A stretch of DNA of 64,000 nt from Bacteroidia bacterium (lineage in GTDB: Bacteria; Bacteroidota; Bacteroidia; SpSt-205). Below, one piece after another: positions 49,354-58,393 of the stretch (within the stretch, counting starts at the first letter, position 1; every line of letters starts with the position of its first letter). The stretch lies in NCBI GenBank assembly GCA_026414975.1, contig JAOAHZ010000004.1, forward strand, positions 176,484 to 240,483, written 5' to 3'. The notes under the pieces are model-generated. The model worked only from the letters and a program-made list of their open reading frames with translations, had not been told where the DNA came from and did not search any database. Position numbers and translations under genes: made by a program.

Positions 49354-50961
49354 ATGGCACTTATATGGCTTCAAAGTGTTTTCCTCGGTCTCACGAGTAG
49401 CGAATCCCGAGCATGGAAGCAATGGGCTAACGACACTAGCCACTGGGATAGTGTCCTGCGGAGCTGGGGCTATTGGGCCGCTTCACCTAAGGAAGGACGA
49501 AGCGGACCCAAGTTTCGTCTCATGCACCTATTATGGGAAGGAGACACAGGGCATGTCCTGTCATCCCGCATAGCTCGCAAATGGGAGCGTCGCGTTCTCA
49601 CCTCTCAGCTACTGGTTGCGATACCGATTTTTGTCCAACGTCGTCTGTTAGACCAAGGATTTCTATACAGTACCGTCAGATGGAGGCGTCTCCACTGCGA
49701 CAGCGTAGGTGAATGCACGGGTGTGCTGAGCTTAGAACTGGGGCCTCAGGTTCGTTTAGATACCGTGATCATTCGGGGTAAATGGAATGCCCCCCGTAGC
49801 GCTTTGTATCAAATCACGGGCCTGCGACCGGGACAACCGCTCCGTCTCTCCCAATGGGAAACCTTCTCTCGCCGCTTGCGTAATAGTCCCTACGCCACGC
49901 TTGTTGATACGCCTCAACTCTGGCTTTTCCCTCATCTCGCTTGGATAGAAGTTACCCTCAAACCTAAAGCGGGTAACCGCATAGATGGAGCTCTTTCCAT
50001 TCTCCCTTCCACGACCACGGGCAGAACCCAGCTGATCGGACACGCGGAGTTAGTCCTATTGAGCCCCTTTCGTTTAGGGGAAAAGGTAGAAGCACGATTT
50101 GCGCAACTTCCCGGCAGCTCCCAGCGGCTTAACCTGCTCCTCTCCTTCCCTTATCTCCTCAGAGGATATGTAGAGACCCAAGGCAGCTTTACTCTGTGGA
50201 GGCAGGACACGAGCTTCCTGACCCGAGAAGCGGAGGTGAAACTGCGATATAGGCTCACCCCAAGCCTCAGCGTCATAGGAGGGTACCAAACGATGACATC
50301 ACGGCTTCTGAGCACTGCACCCTACCGGGAGCGAGTATGGCCTCCTCCTCCAGTCTTAGATTTCAGGCGCCAAGGTTTTCGGATAGGCTGGCAGTACGAC
50401 CAAGTTGATTTTCGGTTAGCACCCCGTCAGGGCTGGCAAATAGAGCTAATCGGCACCCAAGGGCGCCGAGGCTACCTACCTAATCCCGCCTTATCTTCCT
50501 TAGCGTATGAACGCCTTCCTCCCCCTGGTCCTTTTCAAGAACTCAGTGGGGCTCTGCACCGCTACACTCCTATTGGTCGCTTTTTCTCTCTCCATCTGGG
50601 CATTCAAGCTTACCGCTACCTCAGTCAAGGTTCGTTTGAAAATGAGCTGCTCCGGGCCGGCGGTAGTAAAAGCTTGCGCGGTTTTCCTGAAAATACCTTC
50701 CCCACCGCCGGTTACCTTCACCTCCTCGGCGAACCCCGCCTCCACATAGATGAAGAAAGCTATTTAGCCGTTTTTTTTGAAGGCACGCTAATTGACCTCT
50801 TTAGGCAAGGCGAAAAAACTCTCCAAGCAGCAGGTCTCCTTCTCCAAACGCGACTGGCTGCCGGCCTTCTCCAGGTAACCTTTGCAGCTGGTCGAGTAGA
50901 TAATACCCCCTGGGACCTACGACGGGCTCTTGTCCGATTGGAGTGGATTTCAGAGTTTTAA
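49354..50961 (+). CDS. Omp85/BamA-TamA superfamily outer-membrane protein
   Basis: A 535-residue protein with POTRA-like region (about residues 80-215: VAIPIFVQRRLLDQGFLYSTVRW, IIRGKWNAPRSALYQITGLRPGQPLRLSQWETFSRRL) and a 16-strand barrel. The loop-6 signature SLRGFPENTFPTAGYLHLLGEPRLHI, with the conserved R-G-F, is present near residue 445. The end LVRLEWISEF is the last strand with an aromatic terminus. It may insert or secrete outer-membrane proteins. It is shorter than BamA and has one or two POTRA domains, closer to TamA-like or surface-antigen variants. The N-terminal signal is weak (MALIWLQSVFLGLTSS). Confidence 0.85.
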   Translation: MALIWLQSVFLGLTSSESRAWKQWANDTSHWDSVLRSWGYWAASPKEGRSGPKFRLMHLLWEGDTGHVLSSRIARKWERRVLTSQLLVAIPIFVQRRLLDQGFLYSTVRWRRLHCDSVGECTGVLSLELGPQVRLDTVIIRGKWNAPRSALYQITGLRPGQPLRLSQWETFSRRLRNSPYATLVDTPQLWLFPHLAWIEVTLKPKAGNRIDGALSILPSTTTGRTQLIGHAELVLLSPFRLGEKVEARFAQLPGSSQRLNLLLSFPYLLRGYVETQGSFTLWRQDTSFLTREAEVKLRYRLTPSLSVIGGYQTMTSRLLSTAPYRERVWPPPPVLDFRRQGFRIGWQYDQVDFRLAPRQGWQIELIGTQGRRGYLPNPALSSLAYERLPPPGPFQELSGALHRYTPIGRFFSLHLGIQAYRYLSQGSFENELLRAGGSKSLRGFPENTFPTAGYLHLLGEPRLHIDEESYLAVFFEGTLIDLFRQGEKTLQAAGLLLQTRLAAGLLQVTFAAGRVDNTPWDLRRALVRLEWISEF

Positions 50962-50969
50962 GATTTCGC

Positions 50970-50977
50970 TAACTTCG
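50970..50977 (+). promoter_or_regulatory. Promoter -7-like element (TAACTTCG)
   Basis: TAACTTCG lies three bases before ATG 50981 of the helical-repeat gene, nine bases beyond the Omp85 stop. It supports ATG 50981 over the frame start at 50930. Confidence 0.45.
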
Positions 50978-50980
50978 GGC

Positions 50981-52510
50981 ATGCTGAATCTCTACAGCAT
51001 CAAGTTTGCCTATCAGCTCATCAGCCGCATGGCCCCCCCCGAAATGCGATACTTCAAGCGTTTCTCTGGCTTTCACAGCGGAGATAAGATATACATAGAG
51101 CTATTCGACCGATTGCGAGATCAGCGCCGTAAAGGCATCTCCCTCAAGAAGGTCCGCAGCCTCTTGAAAAAAGAAGAACCCCGCATGGAAACGCTCGTCA
51201 AACATCTCAATGAACGCCTTTTAGAAGCTCTCACTTTTTACTACGAGACCAACTCAGCTGAACATCGGCTAGCAAAAAGCCTTCGCCGCGCCGAGTTACT
51301 GCTCTATAAAGGGATGATAAGTATCTTGCCGCGAATCCTTCTGCGAATCTATCATCAAGCTCTTCAAGAAGAGAAATTCAACCTCGCTTATCAAGCGGTA
51401 GACATGCTAAAGCAGCTCTGGGGTATGAACCTCATCCGAGGACGCCACGTACGAGCTGAGGACCTCTTCCGCTACACCGAGCGAGTATTGGGTTACATGA
51501 ACTATCTCCATAAAGCCTGGTATGCAGCTGCTCTGTATGCCGAGGTCATCATAGAAGAAGGCGAGTCCCACCCCCACGAAAAAGTCATGGTGATAGATCA
51601 ATACGTCTCACGATTGGGCTTAGAGCCGCCCGAGCCCTCAGACCCCCTTACGCTACACTTCCTGTATGACACGGGACAAGCTATCCGCTACCGTCTCTAT
51701 GGCGACCATGATAAGTACCTCCAGCTTACCCGTCTTTTAGTGTATAAGTTAGAGCAGAAACCCAAAAAACTTCAGTACCTTCAATCACGCTACCTCTTAG
51801 CTCTAAACAACCTTTTAGCAGGACTCACGGAGAGGGGAGAATATGCAGAGGCCCGGGAGGTTTTGGAAAAGTTCCGCAAGATTCATCCAAGCAGTCGGTA
51901 CATGGCCCTGCAGAAGGAAAGACTTCTGCTTTTCAATGAGCTCAATTTAGCTTTTGTGGAGGGAAAAAGTGACCTCATCGCAGCGGCTTACGAGTCTTAC
52001 GTGAAACGCTTGGAGAAGACCTATCTGCGCATGTCTCCGGGGTATGGGGTGCATAGCTATTACCTCTTAGCGTTCAATCTGTATGCAGCCGGGCGTGTAT
52101 ATGAGACACTGGAGATATTGCGTCGCGTAGAAGAGGGCGCCTTAGAACTTAAGCGAAAGGACCTCCTAATCGCGGCTCTGGTCGTGCGACTCTTAGCAGC
52201 TGTTCAGAGCGGCGACAAAAACCTCCTTCAATATAGCTTTCGCCGAGCCTATCGGCAGATTCGGCGCAGCCGAGCCACAACGCCTGTGGAGAAACTTTTC
52301 TTGGAATACCTCCAGCGGGCCTTACGCGGGGAGTTTCCAACCATGGAAGCGGGCTTAGATGCTTTCGCCCGATATGTAAAACAGCTCAGAGAAAGTAAGG
52401 AGCCAGCTCTACAACGATTCTGGGAAGTCTTCTTTCCCACCGACTGGATAGAGAAAAAAGTCCAGCAATATCGTGCCTATCTTCAAGCTGGAGCGGCAGA
52501 CCGTAGTTGA
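50981..52510 (+). CDS. Helical (TPR-like) repeat protein, unknown function
   Basis: A 509-residue cytoplasmic protein made almost entirely of amphipathic helices with hints of 34-40-residue periodicity (RYFKRFSGFHSGDKIYIELFDRL, EEKFNLAYQAVDMLKQLWG, YLQSRYLLALNNLLAGLTER, YAEAREVLEKFRKIHP). It is rich in Arg, Leu, Tyr and Lys. No catalytic motif or family is recognised, and a scaffold or adaptor role is possible. The preceding Omp85 gene ends 19 bp before its start, and its 3' end overlaps the rRNA methyltransferase gene by 38 bp. Similar sized proteins occur in Bacteroidota, but I cannot name one. Confidence 0.75.
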   Translation: MLNLYSIKFAYQLISRMAPPEMRYFKRFSGFHSGDKIYIELFDRLRDQRRKGISLKKVRSLLKKEEPRMETLVKHLNERLLEALTFYYETNSAEHRLAKSLRRAELLLYKGMISILPRILLRIYHQALQEEKFNLAYQAVDMLKQLWGMNLIRGRHVRAEDLFRYTERVLGYMNYLHKAWYAAALYAEVIIEEGESHPHEKVMVIDQYVSRLGLEPPEPSDPLTLHFLYDTGQAIRYRLYGDHDKYLQLTRLLVYKLEQKPKKLQYLQSRYLLALNNLLAGLTERGEYAEAREVLEKFRKIHPSSRYMALQKERLLLFNELNLAFVEGKSDLIAAAYESYVKRLEKTYLRMSPGYGVHSYYLLAFNLYAAGRVYETLEILRRVEEGALELKRKDLLIAALVVRLLAAVQSGDKNLLQYSFRRAYRQIRRSRATTPVEKLFLEYLQRALRGEFPTMEAGLDAFARYVKQLRESKEPALQRFWEVFFPTDWIEKKVQQYRAYLQAGAADRS

Positions 52511-53822
52511 TTTGGCGGCGGATGGCTACGGGGTGCTACGCCCGACAGATGCTCCAGCCGTTCTGGTACCATTCACAATCGAGGGGGAGATGGTAGATGT
52601 TCGTATAACTCACCGAAAGCGCCAACTCTGGTATGGTGAAGCGGTGGCCTGGCATGTTGTATCGCCTCAGCGTACAGAACCGAAATGTGCTGATTTCGGG
52701 CGGTGTGGAGGCTGTCGCTGGCAAATGATGTCCTACACTCACCAACTTTACCACAAGCGCCGATTTGTAGAGCAGGCTTTGCACCATATCGCTCATATCC
52801 CTCTCTCGGTGCCCCCCGTCATCCCCTCCCCTCAGCTATGGCGTTACCGGAACAAAGCTGAATATACCTTTGGTCTTTCACCCTCGGGCGAAGTAACTTT
52901 AGGTTTCCATCCACGCGGCGATTTCGCTCGGGTTCTCCCCATTCAGCATTGCTGGCTCGTACCCGAAGTATTTGAAGTCGTGAGGACCGCCGTCCTACAT
53001 GAAGCTCAAAAGCTCAAGCTGAAACCCTATGACCCCCGCACACACCAAGGACTCCTTCGCTCCCTACTTGTTCGCGGTACAGCCGAGGAGGTGATTGCCT
53101 TATTGAGCCTCTCACAAGACGATCCAACTGTAGCCCAAGCTCTCTTTGCCCCTGTCCGGTCTCTCCTCAAGGGATACGGCTATTTCCATAACCCTAAACG
53201 AAACGACAGCATTCATGATTTAGAGCCTCATGTGATAGAAGGGTCTTTGACTCTGAGCTACACAGTGGGGGATCGGCAGTATCGGCTCGGCCCTAAGGAT
53301 TTCTTTCAAGTCAACCTTGTCCAAGCCGAAGCTGCCTTAAGCTGGATACGAAGCCGCCTTGAGAGTCGCATACCGGTGTTGTACGACCTATATGGAGGGG
53401 TCGGGTTTTTCGGCGTAGGCCTGGCAGACTTAGCTAAAGAGGTTTATCTCATAGAAAAGCTACCTCATGCAGCCCAAAGCGCTGCCCAAAACTTCTCTCT
53501 GAACCGCTCAAAATACCCTCAGACCGCATGGCATGTCGCCGCCGGCAATGTAGAAGATGTTTTACCTGCCCATATCCAAAAACCCGAACAAGCCGTCGCA
53601 ATCGTAGACCCGCCCCGAGAAGGGCTCCATCCCAAGCTACGAACCTACCTCCTCCAGAGCCGATTTGCACAGATTATCTACATAAGCTGCCATCCAGCTA
53701 CTCAAGCCCGAGACTTAGCCGATCTGAAATCTGCCTACGACGTGATAAAGATTCAGCCTTTTGACTTTTTCCCGCACACCACCAGCATAGAAAACATAGT
53801 CATCCTTCGCTGTAGAGGATAA
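52473..53822 (+). CDS. 23S rRNA (uracil-C5)-methyltransferase, RlmD/RumA family
   Basis: A 449-residue SAM-dependent methyltransferase that makes 5-methyluridine in 23S rRNA. A TRAM-like N-terminal domain carries VDLAADGYGVLRPTD and FTIEGEMVDVRI. The Fe-S motif is CADFGRCGGC(RW). The Rossmann part has FFQVNLVQAE, LYDLYGGVGFFGVGLA, AIVDPPREGLHP with the family's DPPR, and IYISCHPATQARDL with catalytic Cys. The start is GTG at 52473, overlapping the helical-repeat gene by 38 bp. Whether the target is U1939 (RlmD) or U747 (RlmC) is not decided by the sequence. Confidence 0.9.
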   Translation: MPIFKLERQTVVDLAADGYGVLRPTDAPAVLVPFTIEGEMVDVRITHRKRQLWYGEAVAWHVVSPQRTEPKCADFGRCGGCRWQMMSYTHQLYHKRRFVEQALHHIAHIPLSVPPVIPSPQLWRYRNKAEYTFGLSPSGEVTLGFHPRGDFARVLPIQHCWLVPEVFEVVRTAVLHEAQKLKLKPYDPRTHQGLLRSLLVRGTAEEVIALLSLSQDDPTVAQALFAPVRSLLKGYGYFHNPKRNDSIHDLEPHVIEGSLTLSYTVGDRQYRLGPKDFFQVNLVQAEAALSWIRSRLESRIPVLYDLYGGVGFFGVGLADLAKEVYLIEKLPHAAQSAAQNFSLNRSKYPQTAWHVAAGNVEDVLPAHIQKPEQAVAIVDPPREGLHPKLRTYLLQSRFAQIIYISCHPATQARDLADLKSAYDVIKIQPFDFFPHTTSIENIVILRCRG

Positions 53823-53835
53823 GCCTTATTTTTTT

Positions 53836-53843
53836 TACCTTTG
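53836..53843 (+). promoter_or_regulatory. Promoter -7 element (TACCTTTG)
   Basis: TACCTTTG is six bases before ATG 53850. The TTG at 53841 lies inside this element and is not the start. Confidence 0.6.
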
Positions 53844-53849
53844 TGGCAT

Positions 53850-55748
53850 ATGAAACCGAGAGTCATAGGAATGGTTGCTCTCGGCTGGGCTTTCGCACAA
53901 CTTTCAGGTGTAATCAATCAGTATGCCGCAGTTACGACACCTTCGGATCCATCTAATTTAATCGTGGATAATCCAGCGCTCTTTGCACCTGGTGACCGCA
54001 TTCTTGTATATCAAGCCAAAGGAGCTAGCATTAGCACAGCGAATAACATTAACTATGGAGATATCTCAGACATCAATGGGGCAGGTTTGTTTGAATTCAA
54101 TACGATTGCCTCTATAAGCGGTAATAGTCTCGCTCTGCAATGCCCTCTCACTCGTCCTTTCGATCTATCGAACCCTATTACAGCTCGCATCCAAGTTATC
54201 AAGGTTTCGTATCATACAGGGGATGTAACCATCACGGGTACTGTAACGGCGCCGGCTTGGGATGGACAAAAAGGCGGAGTCGTAGTTATAGAGACTGAAG
54301 GTACCTTGACCTTTTCAGCTGACATAGATGTATCTGGGCGAGGCTTTCGAGGTGGTCTCCGCTCTATGAACGGGGGTTCAAGTAGCACATGTAATCACAG
54401 TAACTATCACGGCAACGCCGACGATCAAGGTGGCCAAAAAGGTGAAGGCATAGCAGAATGGGCCGGCCTCGATCACCGTGCGTATCGCGGAAAACTCGCT
54501 AACGGTGGTGGAGGTGGCAACAATCATAACACAGGCGGTGCAGGAGGAGCTAACTTCGGTGCTGGAGGACGAGGAGGTTGGACAACCTGCGGCGCACGAT
54601 TTAGCTGCCCCGATGTGAATGTCGCCAATTCAGGATTTGGTATAGGAGGCACTACTCTTTCTCCCTACTTAAGCCCTAATGATCTGCGCTTATTCTTAGG
54701 CGGCGGTGGAGGCGGCGGACACCAAAACAACGAGCAGGGAGGCAACGGAGGTAATGGAGGAGGCATCGTCATCCTCCGAGCAGCAAGCATCCATGGAGGA
54801 GGACGCCAAATCTTAGCAAGAGGCGCTCAGGGTATCCAGAACTTAGGCCAGGGTTGCAACCAAACTAATGTTGCTTTTGCAGGTAACGATGGAGGTGGGG
54901 GAGGAGGTGCAGGGGGTAGTGTGGCTATTTTCTGCAGCTCATTTTCTGGCACCCTGAGTATAGATGTCCGAGGAGCGGATGGACAGAATTGCAGCTCTCA
55001 TCTCTGTGCCTGCAATCCTGACCACGGACCCGGCGGGGGTGGAGGTGGAGGGTACGCAGCGTTTTCCACACCCACGGTACCGGTAGGAGTTAGCGTGTCC
55101 ACTGCTGGCGGTCAAAATGGAACAGAGCTGACCCCAGTGCACGAGCCTGGCTTCGGATGCCAAAATATAACAAACTGCATACCGTCCGGACCAGATCGCT
55201 ATCATAGAGGTGCGACCGCTGGAGCAGCAGGTGGCACGCTGCATGATGTCTCTTTCTCATCTTATGCTCCATGCCCTCTGAGCCAGCTTATTTTGCAGCG
55301 ATGGGAAACCACCTCTCTACCCACAAGTCAGCTCAAACACGACTGGACCGTGGTAGGAAAAGAACCCATCTCAAACATTCTTCTAAGACTTATCAAACAG
55401 CCTGAGCAAACAGTCCACGAATATCTCATAATAGGACAGGCTGAGGACTCTTACCTTCATCCCTTGGAGCCAGGAACCTATGAAGCCTTCTTTGCGGTGC
55501 GTGGAACTACGGGAAGAGTGCAAGTCTTAGGGCATCGGCGCATAGAGCATAAAGTACCCTTTGTATGGGGAAACGACCTCCTTTATCTCACTAACAGCGA
55601 AGGGGAACCTTTCTTCTTGTACGATGCCCAAGGACGCCTTCTTCTACACGGTATCACTCCTCAAGTTATCTCCTTAGAGTCTCAGCCAGTAGGCTTGTAT
55701 ATTCTGCAGATGGGAGACAAAACTTACCGAGTGCATTACTGGAGATAA
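53850..55748 (+). CDS. Glycine-rich secreted protein with T9SS C-terminal domain
   Basis: A 632-residue exported protein. The signal peptide MKPRVIGMVALGWAFA is cut before Q17. The N-terminal 170 residues have beta-strand-rich sequence ending in GGVVVIETEGTLTFSADIDVSGRGF. The middle (about 175-440) is very Gly-rich, with long GGGGG runs and Asn/His (GGAGGANFGAGGRGGW, GGGGGGGHQNNEQGGNGGNG), and scattered Cys pairs. The C-terminal part has a Ig-like strand pattern and ends FFLYDAQGRLLLHGITPQ, PVGLYILQMGDKTYRVHYWR, a T9SS type A sorting domain. Likely a surface or matrix protein; no enzyme motif is seen. A TACCTTTG element lies six bases before the ATG. Confidence 0.85.
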   Translation: MKPRVIGMVALGWAFAQLSGVINQYAAVTTPSDPSNLIVDNPALFAPGDRILVYQAKGASISTANNINYGDISDINGAGLFEFNTIASISGNSLALQCPLTRPFDLSNPITARIQVIKVSYHTGDVTITGTVTAPAWDGQKGGVVVIETEGTLTFSADIDVSGRGFRGGLRSMNGGSSSTCNHSNYHGNADDQGGQKGEGIAEWAGLDHRAYRGKLANGGGGGNNHNTGGAGGANFGAGGRGGWTTCGARFSCPDVNVANSGFGIGGTTLSPYLSPNDLRLFLGGGGGGGHQNNEQGGNGGNGGGIVILRAASIHGGGRQILARGAQGIQNLGQGCNQTNVAFAGNDGGGGGGAGGSVAIFCSSFSGTLSIDVRGADGQNCSSHLCACNPDHGPGGGGGGGYAAFSTPTVPVGVSVSTAGGQNGTELTPVHEPGFGCQNITNCIPSGPDRYHRGATAGAAGGTLHDVSFSSYAPCPLSQLILQRWETTSLPTSQLKHDWTVVGKEPISNILLRLIKQPEQTVHEYLIIGQAEDSYLHPLEPGTYEAFFAVRGTTGRVQVLGHRRIEHKVPFVWGNDLLYLTNSEGEPFFLYDAQGRLLLHGITPQVISLESQPVGLYILQMGDKTYRVHYWR

Positions 55749-55860
55749 GACTTGAGTATTAGCCTTACCTGCAATGCTCTTCAAGCAGGTGAGGGCGTCT
55801 TAATGGCGCCGATACATTGCTCACGATGAGAAATCAACACTACTCCAATGCGGTGGAAGG

Positions 55861-55890
55861 CTTCCCATCTTACATTGATGCGATTTTCAC
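55861..55890 (-). repeat. Degenerate CRISPR repeat 1 (leader-distal end)
   Basis: Keeps the tail CGATTTTCAC and several central bases but has several changes in the left half (for example TTACATTGATG in place of CCACATTGGTG). It is followed by a 38-nt spacer. Confidence 0.8.
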
Positions 55891-55928
55891 GAGGCGCGAC
55901 TTCGCCCTAGCCATAGGATTCAACTACG

Positions 55929-55958
55929 CCTTAAATCCCACATTGGTGCGATTTTCAC
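55929..55958 (-). repeat. Degenerate CRISPR repeat 2 (leader-distal end)
   Basis: Matches the consensus in 27 of 30 positions; changes are limited to the first five bases (CCTTA in place of ATTTC). A 36-nt spacer follows, then the first perfect repeat at 55995. Confidence 0.85.
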
Positions 55959-56885
55959 GAGTTTGCTAAACAAGACTTTACAATACACAATAAAATTTCA
56001 ATCCCACATTGGTGCGATTTTCACTTTTAGTTATGAGCGCCGCGTTTGCGGGTATTCCCCATTTCAATCCCACATTGGTGCGATTTTCACACATTCGCAA
56101 CTATGCTGCTGATGTTGTTTTCCTTAATTTCAATCCCACATTGGTGCGATTTTCACGCGGGAAGCGGTAGAACACGCAGGCGGACGCATAGAATTTCAAT
56201 CCCACATTGGTGCGATTTTCACACGGGAAACGCTTCGTTGAGCTAAGCTCCGAAGCCAATTTCAATCCCACATTGGTGCGATTTTCACACCACCCGTCAA
56301 GCGGGTGGTCCGATGCCCAAAAAGATTTCAATCCCACATTGGTGCGATTTTCACAAAGGTATGATATCAAGCCTGCTATGCTTTTAGGCAATTTCAATCC
56401 CACATTGGTGCGATTTTCACGGTCGCCCCTCCACAAGGGCGGTCGCCTCCAGGAGCAGAATTTCAATCCCACATTGGTGCGATTTTCACAGCAAACAGAA
56501 GCCTTAACTGAAGCGGCTAAACAGCATTTCAATCCCACATTGGTGCGATTTTCACCCCAACCGGCAGGACCAGCAGCCGCAAGGGCAACACATTTCAATC
56601 CCACATTGGTGCGATTTTCACCCTTCGCCACAATCCACCCATGCAGCCGCAGGGCGGATTTCAATCCCACATTGGTGCGATTTTCACGCTTGCGTGTCCG
56701 CTACGGCGTCCTCTACCTCCCCCGATTTCAATCCCACATTGGTGCGATTTTCACTGTTGCATCGTAATACACCGCTACTGCAATTACCTTATTTCAATCC
56801 CACATTGGTGCGATTTTCACCCAGCCGCTTGCACAGATGCCAGTACGCCCTCGCCATTTCAATCCCACATTGGTGCGATTTTCAC

Positions 56886-57126
56886 TCACGCTTCTCTGTA
56901 GAAGTCGTGATTGATCAGCTCAGAATTTCAATCCCACATTGGTGCGATTTTCACAAAACACACCGCAACACAATACCACAGAAGCGCAAAAATTTCAATC
57001 CCACATTGGTGCGATTTTCACTTTTAACCACCTCAATCATTGATACCTATACGATGTATTTCAATCCCACATTGGTGCGATTTTCACTCACGCTTCTCTG
57101 TAGAAGTCGTGATTGATCAGCTCAGA
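56886..57126 (-). repeat. Exact duplicate spacers, three units apart
   Basis: The 39-nt spacers at 56886-56924 and 57088-57126 are identical. Two unrelated spacers lie between them. Confidence 0.95.
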
Positions 57127-58090
57127 ATTTCAATCCCACATTGGTGCGATTTTCACCTTAGGAGGCTGGATTGTAAAAGAAGTATATAATAAATTTCAAT
57201 CCCACATTGGTGCGATTTTCACCCCTACGGGCGTATGCCGCCGCACGGGGGCACCAGGTATTTCAATCCCACATTGGTGCGATTTTCACGCTTTCTGGGG
57301 CATGTGCGCGAAGCAGCAGAGCACGCATTTCAATCCCACATTGGTGCGATTTTCACCTATCGCTTCGCCTATGCCCGCAGGTTCGGGGGCAGTATTTCAA
57401 TCCCACATTGGTGCGATTTTCACAATGTGCTTTTCCCGTTCGCCCCACTACCCCATAGGAATTTCAATCCCACATTGGTGCGATTTTCACTCGCGGTTGA
57501 GCTCAAAGACAGGTTTTGAGCCTTTGATTTCAATCCCACATTGGTGCGATTTTCACTTACAGCAGATACACCAGTTGCAAAAGGTGTGAGTGATTTCAAT
57601 CCCACATTGGTGCGATTTTCACGAGGTGGGTGCAGTGCGACTTGTGCGAAGGCAGTGGATTTCAATCCCACATTGGTGCGATTTTCACGCTGGGCGTGGC
57701 TGCTGGGCAGTCCCGCGGAGCGCAATTTCAATCCCACATTGGTGCGATTTTCACGTCCGCGGGGTCCCGCAAGAAAGATATTATTTCCCTGATTTCAATC
57801 CCACATTGGTGCGATTTTCACCAACACGATCATCGTCGGAAAGGAGATCGGCAGGATAATTTCAATCCCACATTGGTGCGATTTTCACCCTCCTCTGCCA
57901 CGACCACCCCCTCCTCAGGAGTTTGATTTCAATCCCACATTGGTGCGATTTTCACGCGTCACTCCGTCAGGTGGGTATCATATTTTTATAAAGATTTCAA
58001 TCCCACATTGGTGCGATTTTCACCCCGCACACGGGGTGGTCCGAAGCCCAGCGAGCGAGCATTTCAATCCCACATTGGTGCGATTTTCAC

Positions 58091-58393
58091 GAAGTATCTT
58101 GATCTGAATGCGCCCGACCTCCTTTTTATTTCAATCCCACATTGGTGCGATTTTCACTTCTTATTTTTTGACGTGGGTGTATTGGATTTTGTAATTTCAA
58201 TCCCACATTGGTGCGATTTTCACAGTATATTGATCCGACTCATTTCCTTCGGGATCGCTGATTTCAATCCCACATTGGTGCGATTTTCACATGTTATTGA
58301 CTTCAAGGTAGATATTTCAGTTTATTCATTTCAATCCCACATTGGTGCGATTTTCACGAGGTCGGGCGCATTCAGATCAAGATACTTCAAGAA
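58091..58393. repeat. Pair of overlapping antisense spacers (31 nt complementary)
   Basis: The first 31 nt of spacer 58091-58127 are the reverse complement of the first 31 nt of spacer 58358-58393. Their crRNAs would be complementary and point at opposite strands of one site. Confidence 0.95.

Noticed and set aside
53841..53849. TTG start for the glycine-rich protein
   Set aside because: The TTG lies inside the TACCTTTG promoter element; ATG 53850 gives a proper signal peptide.
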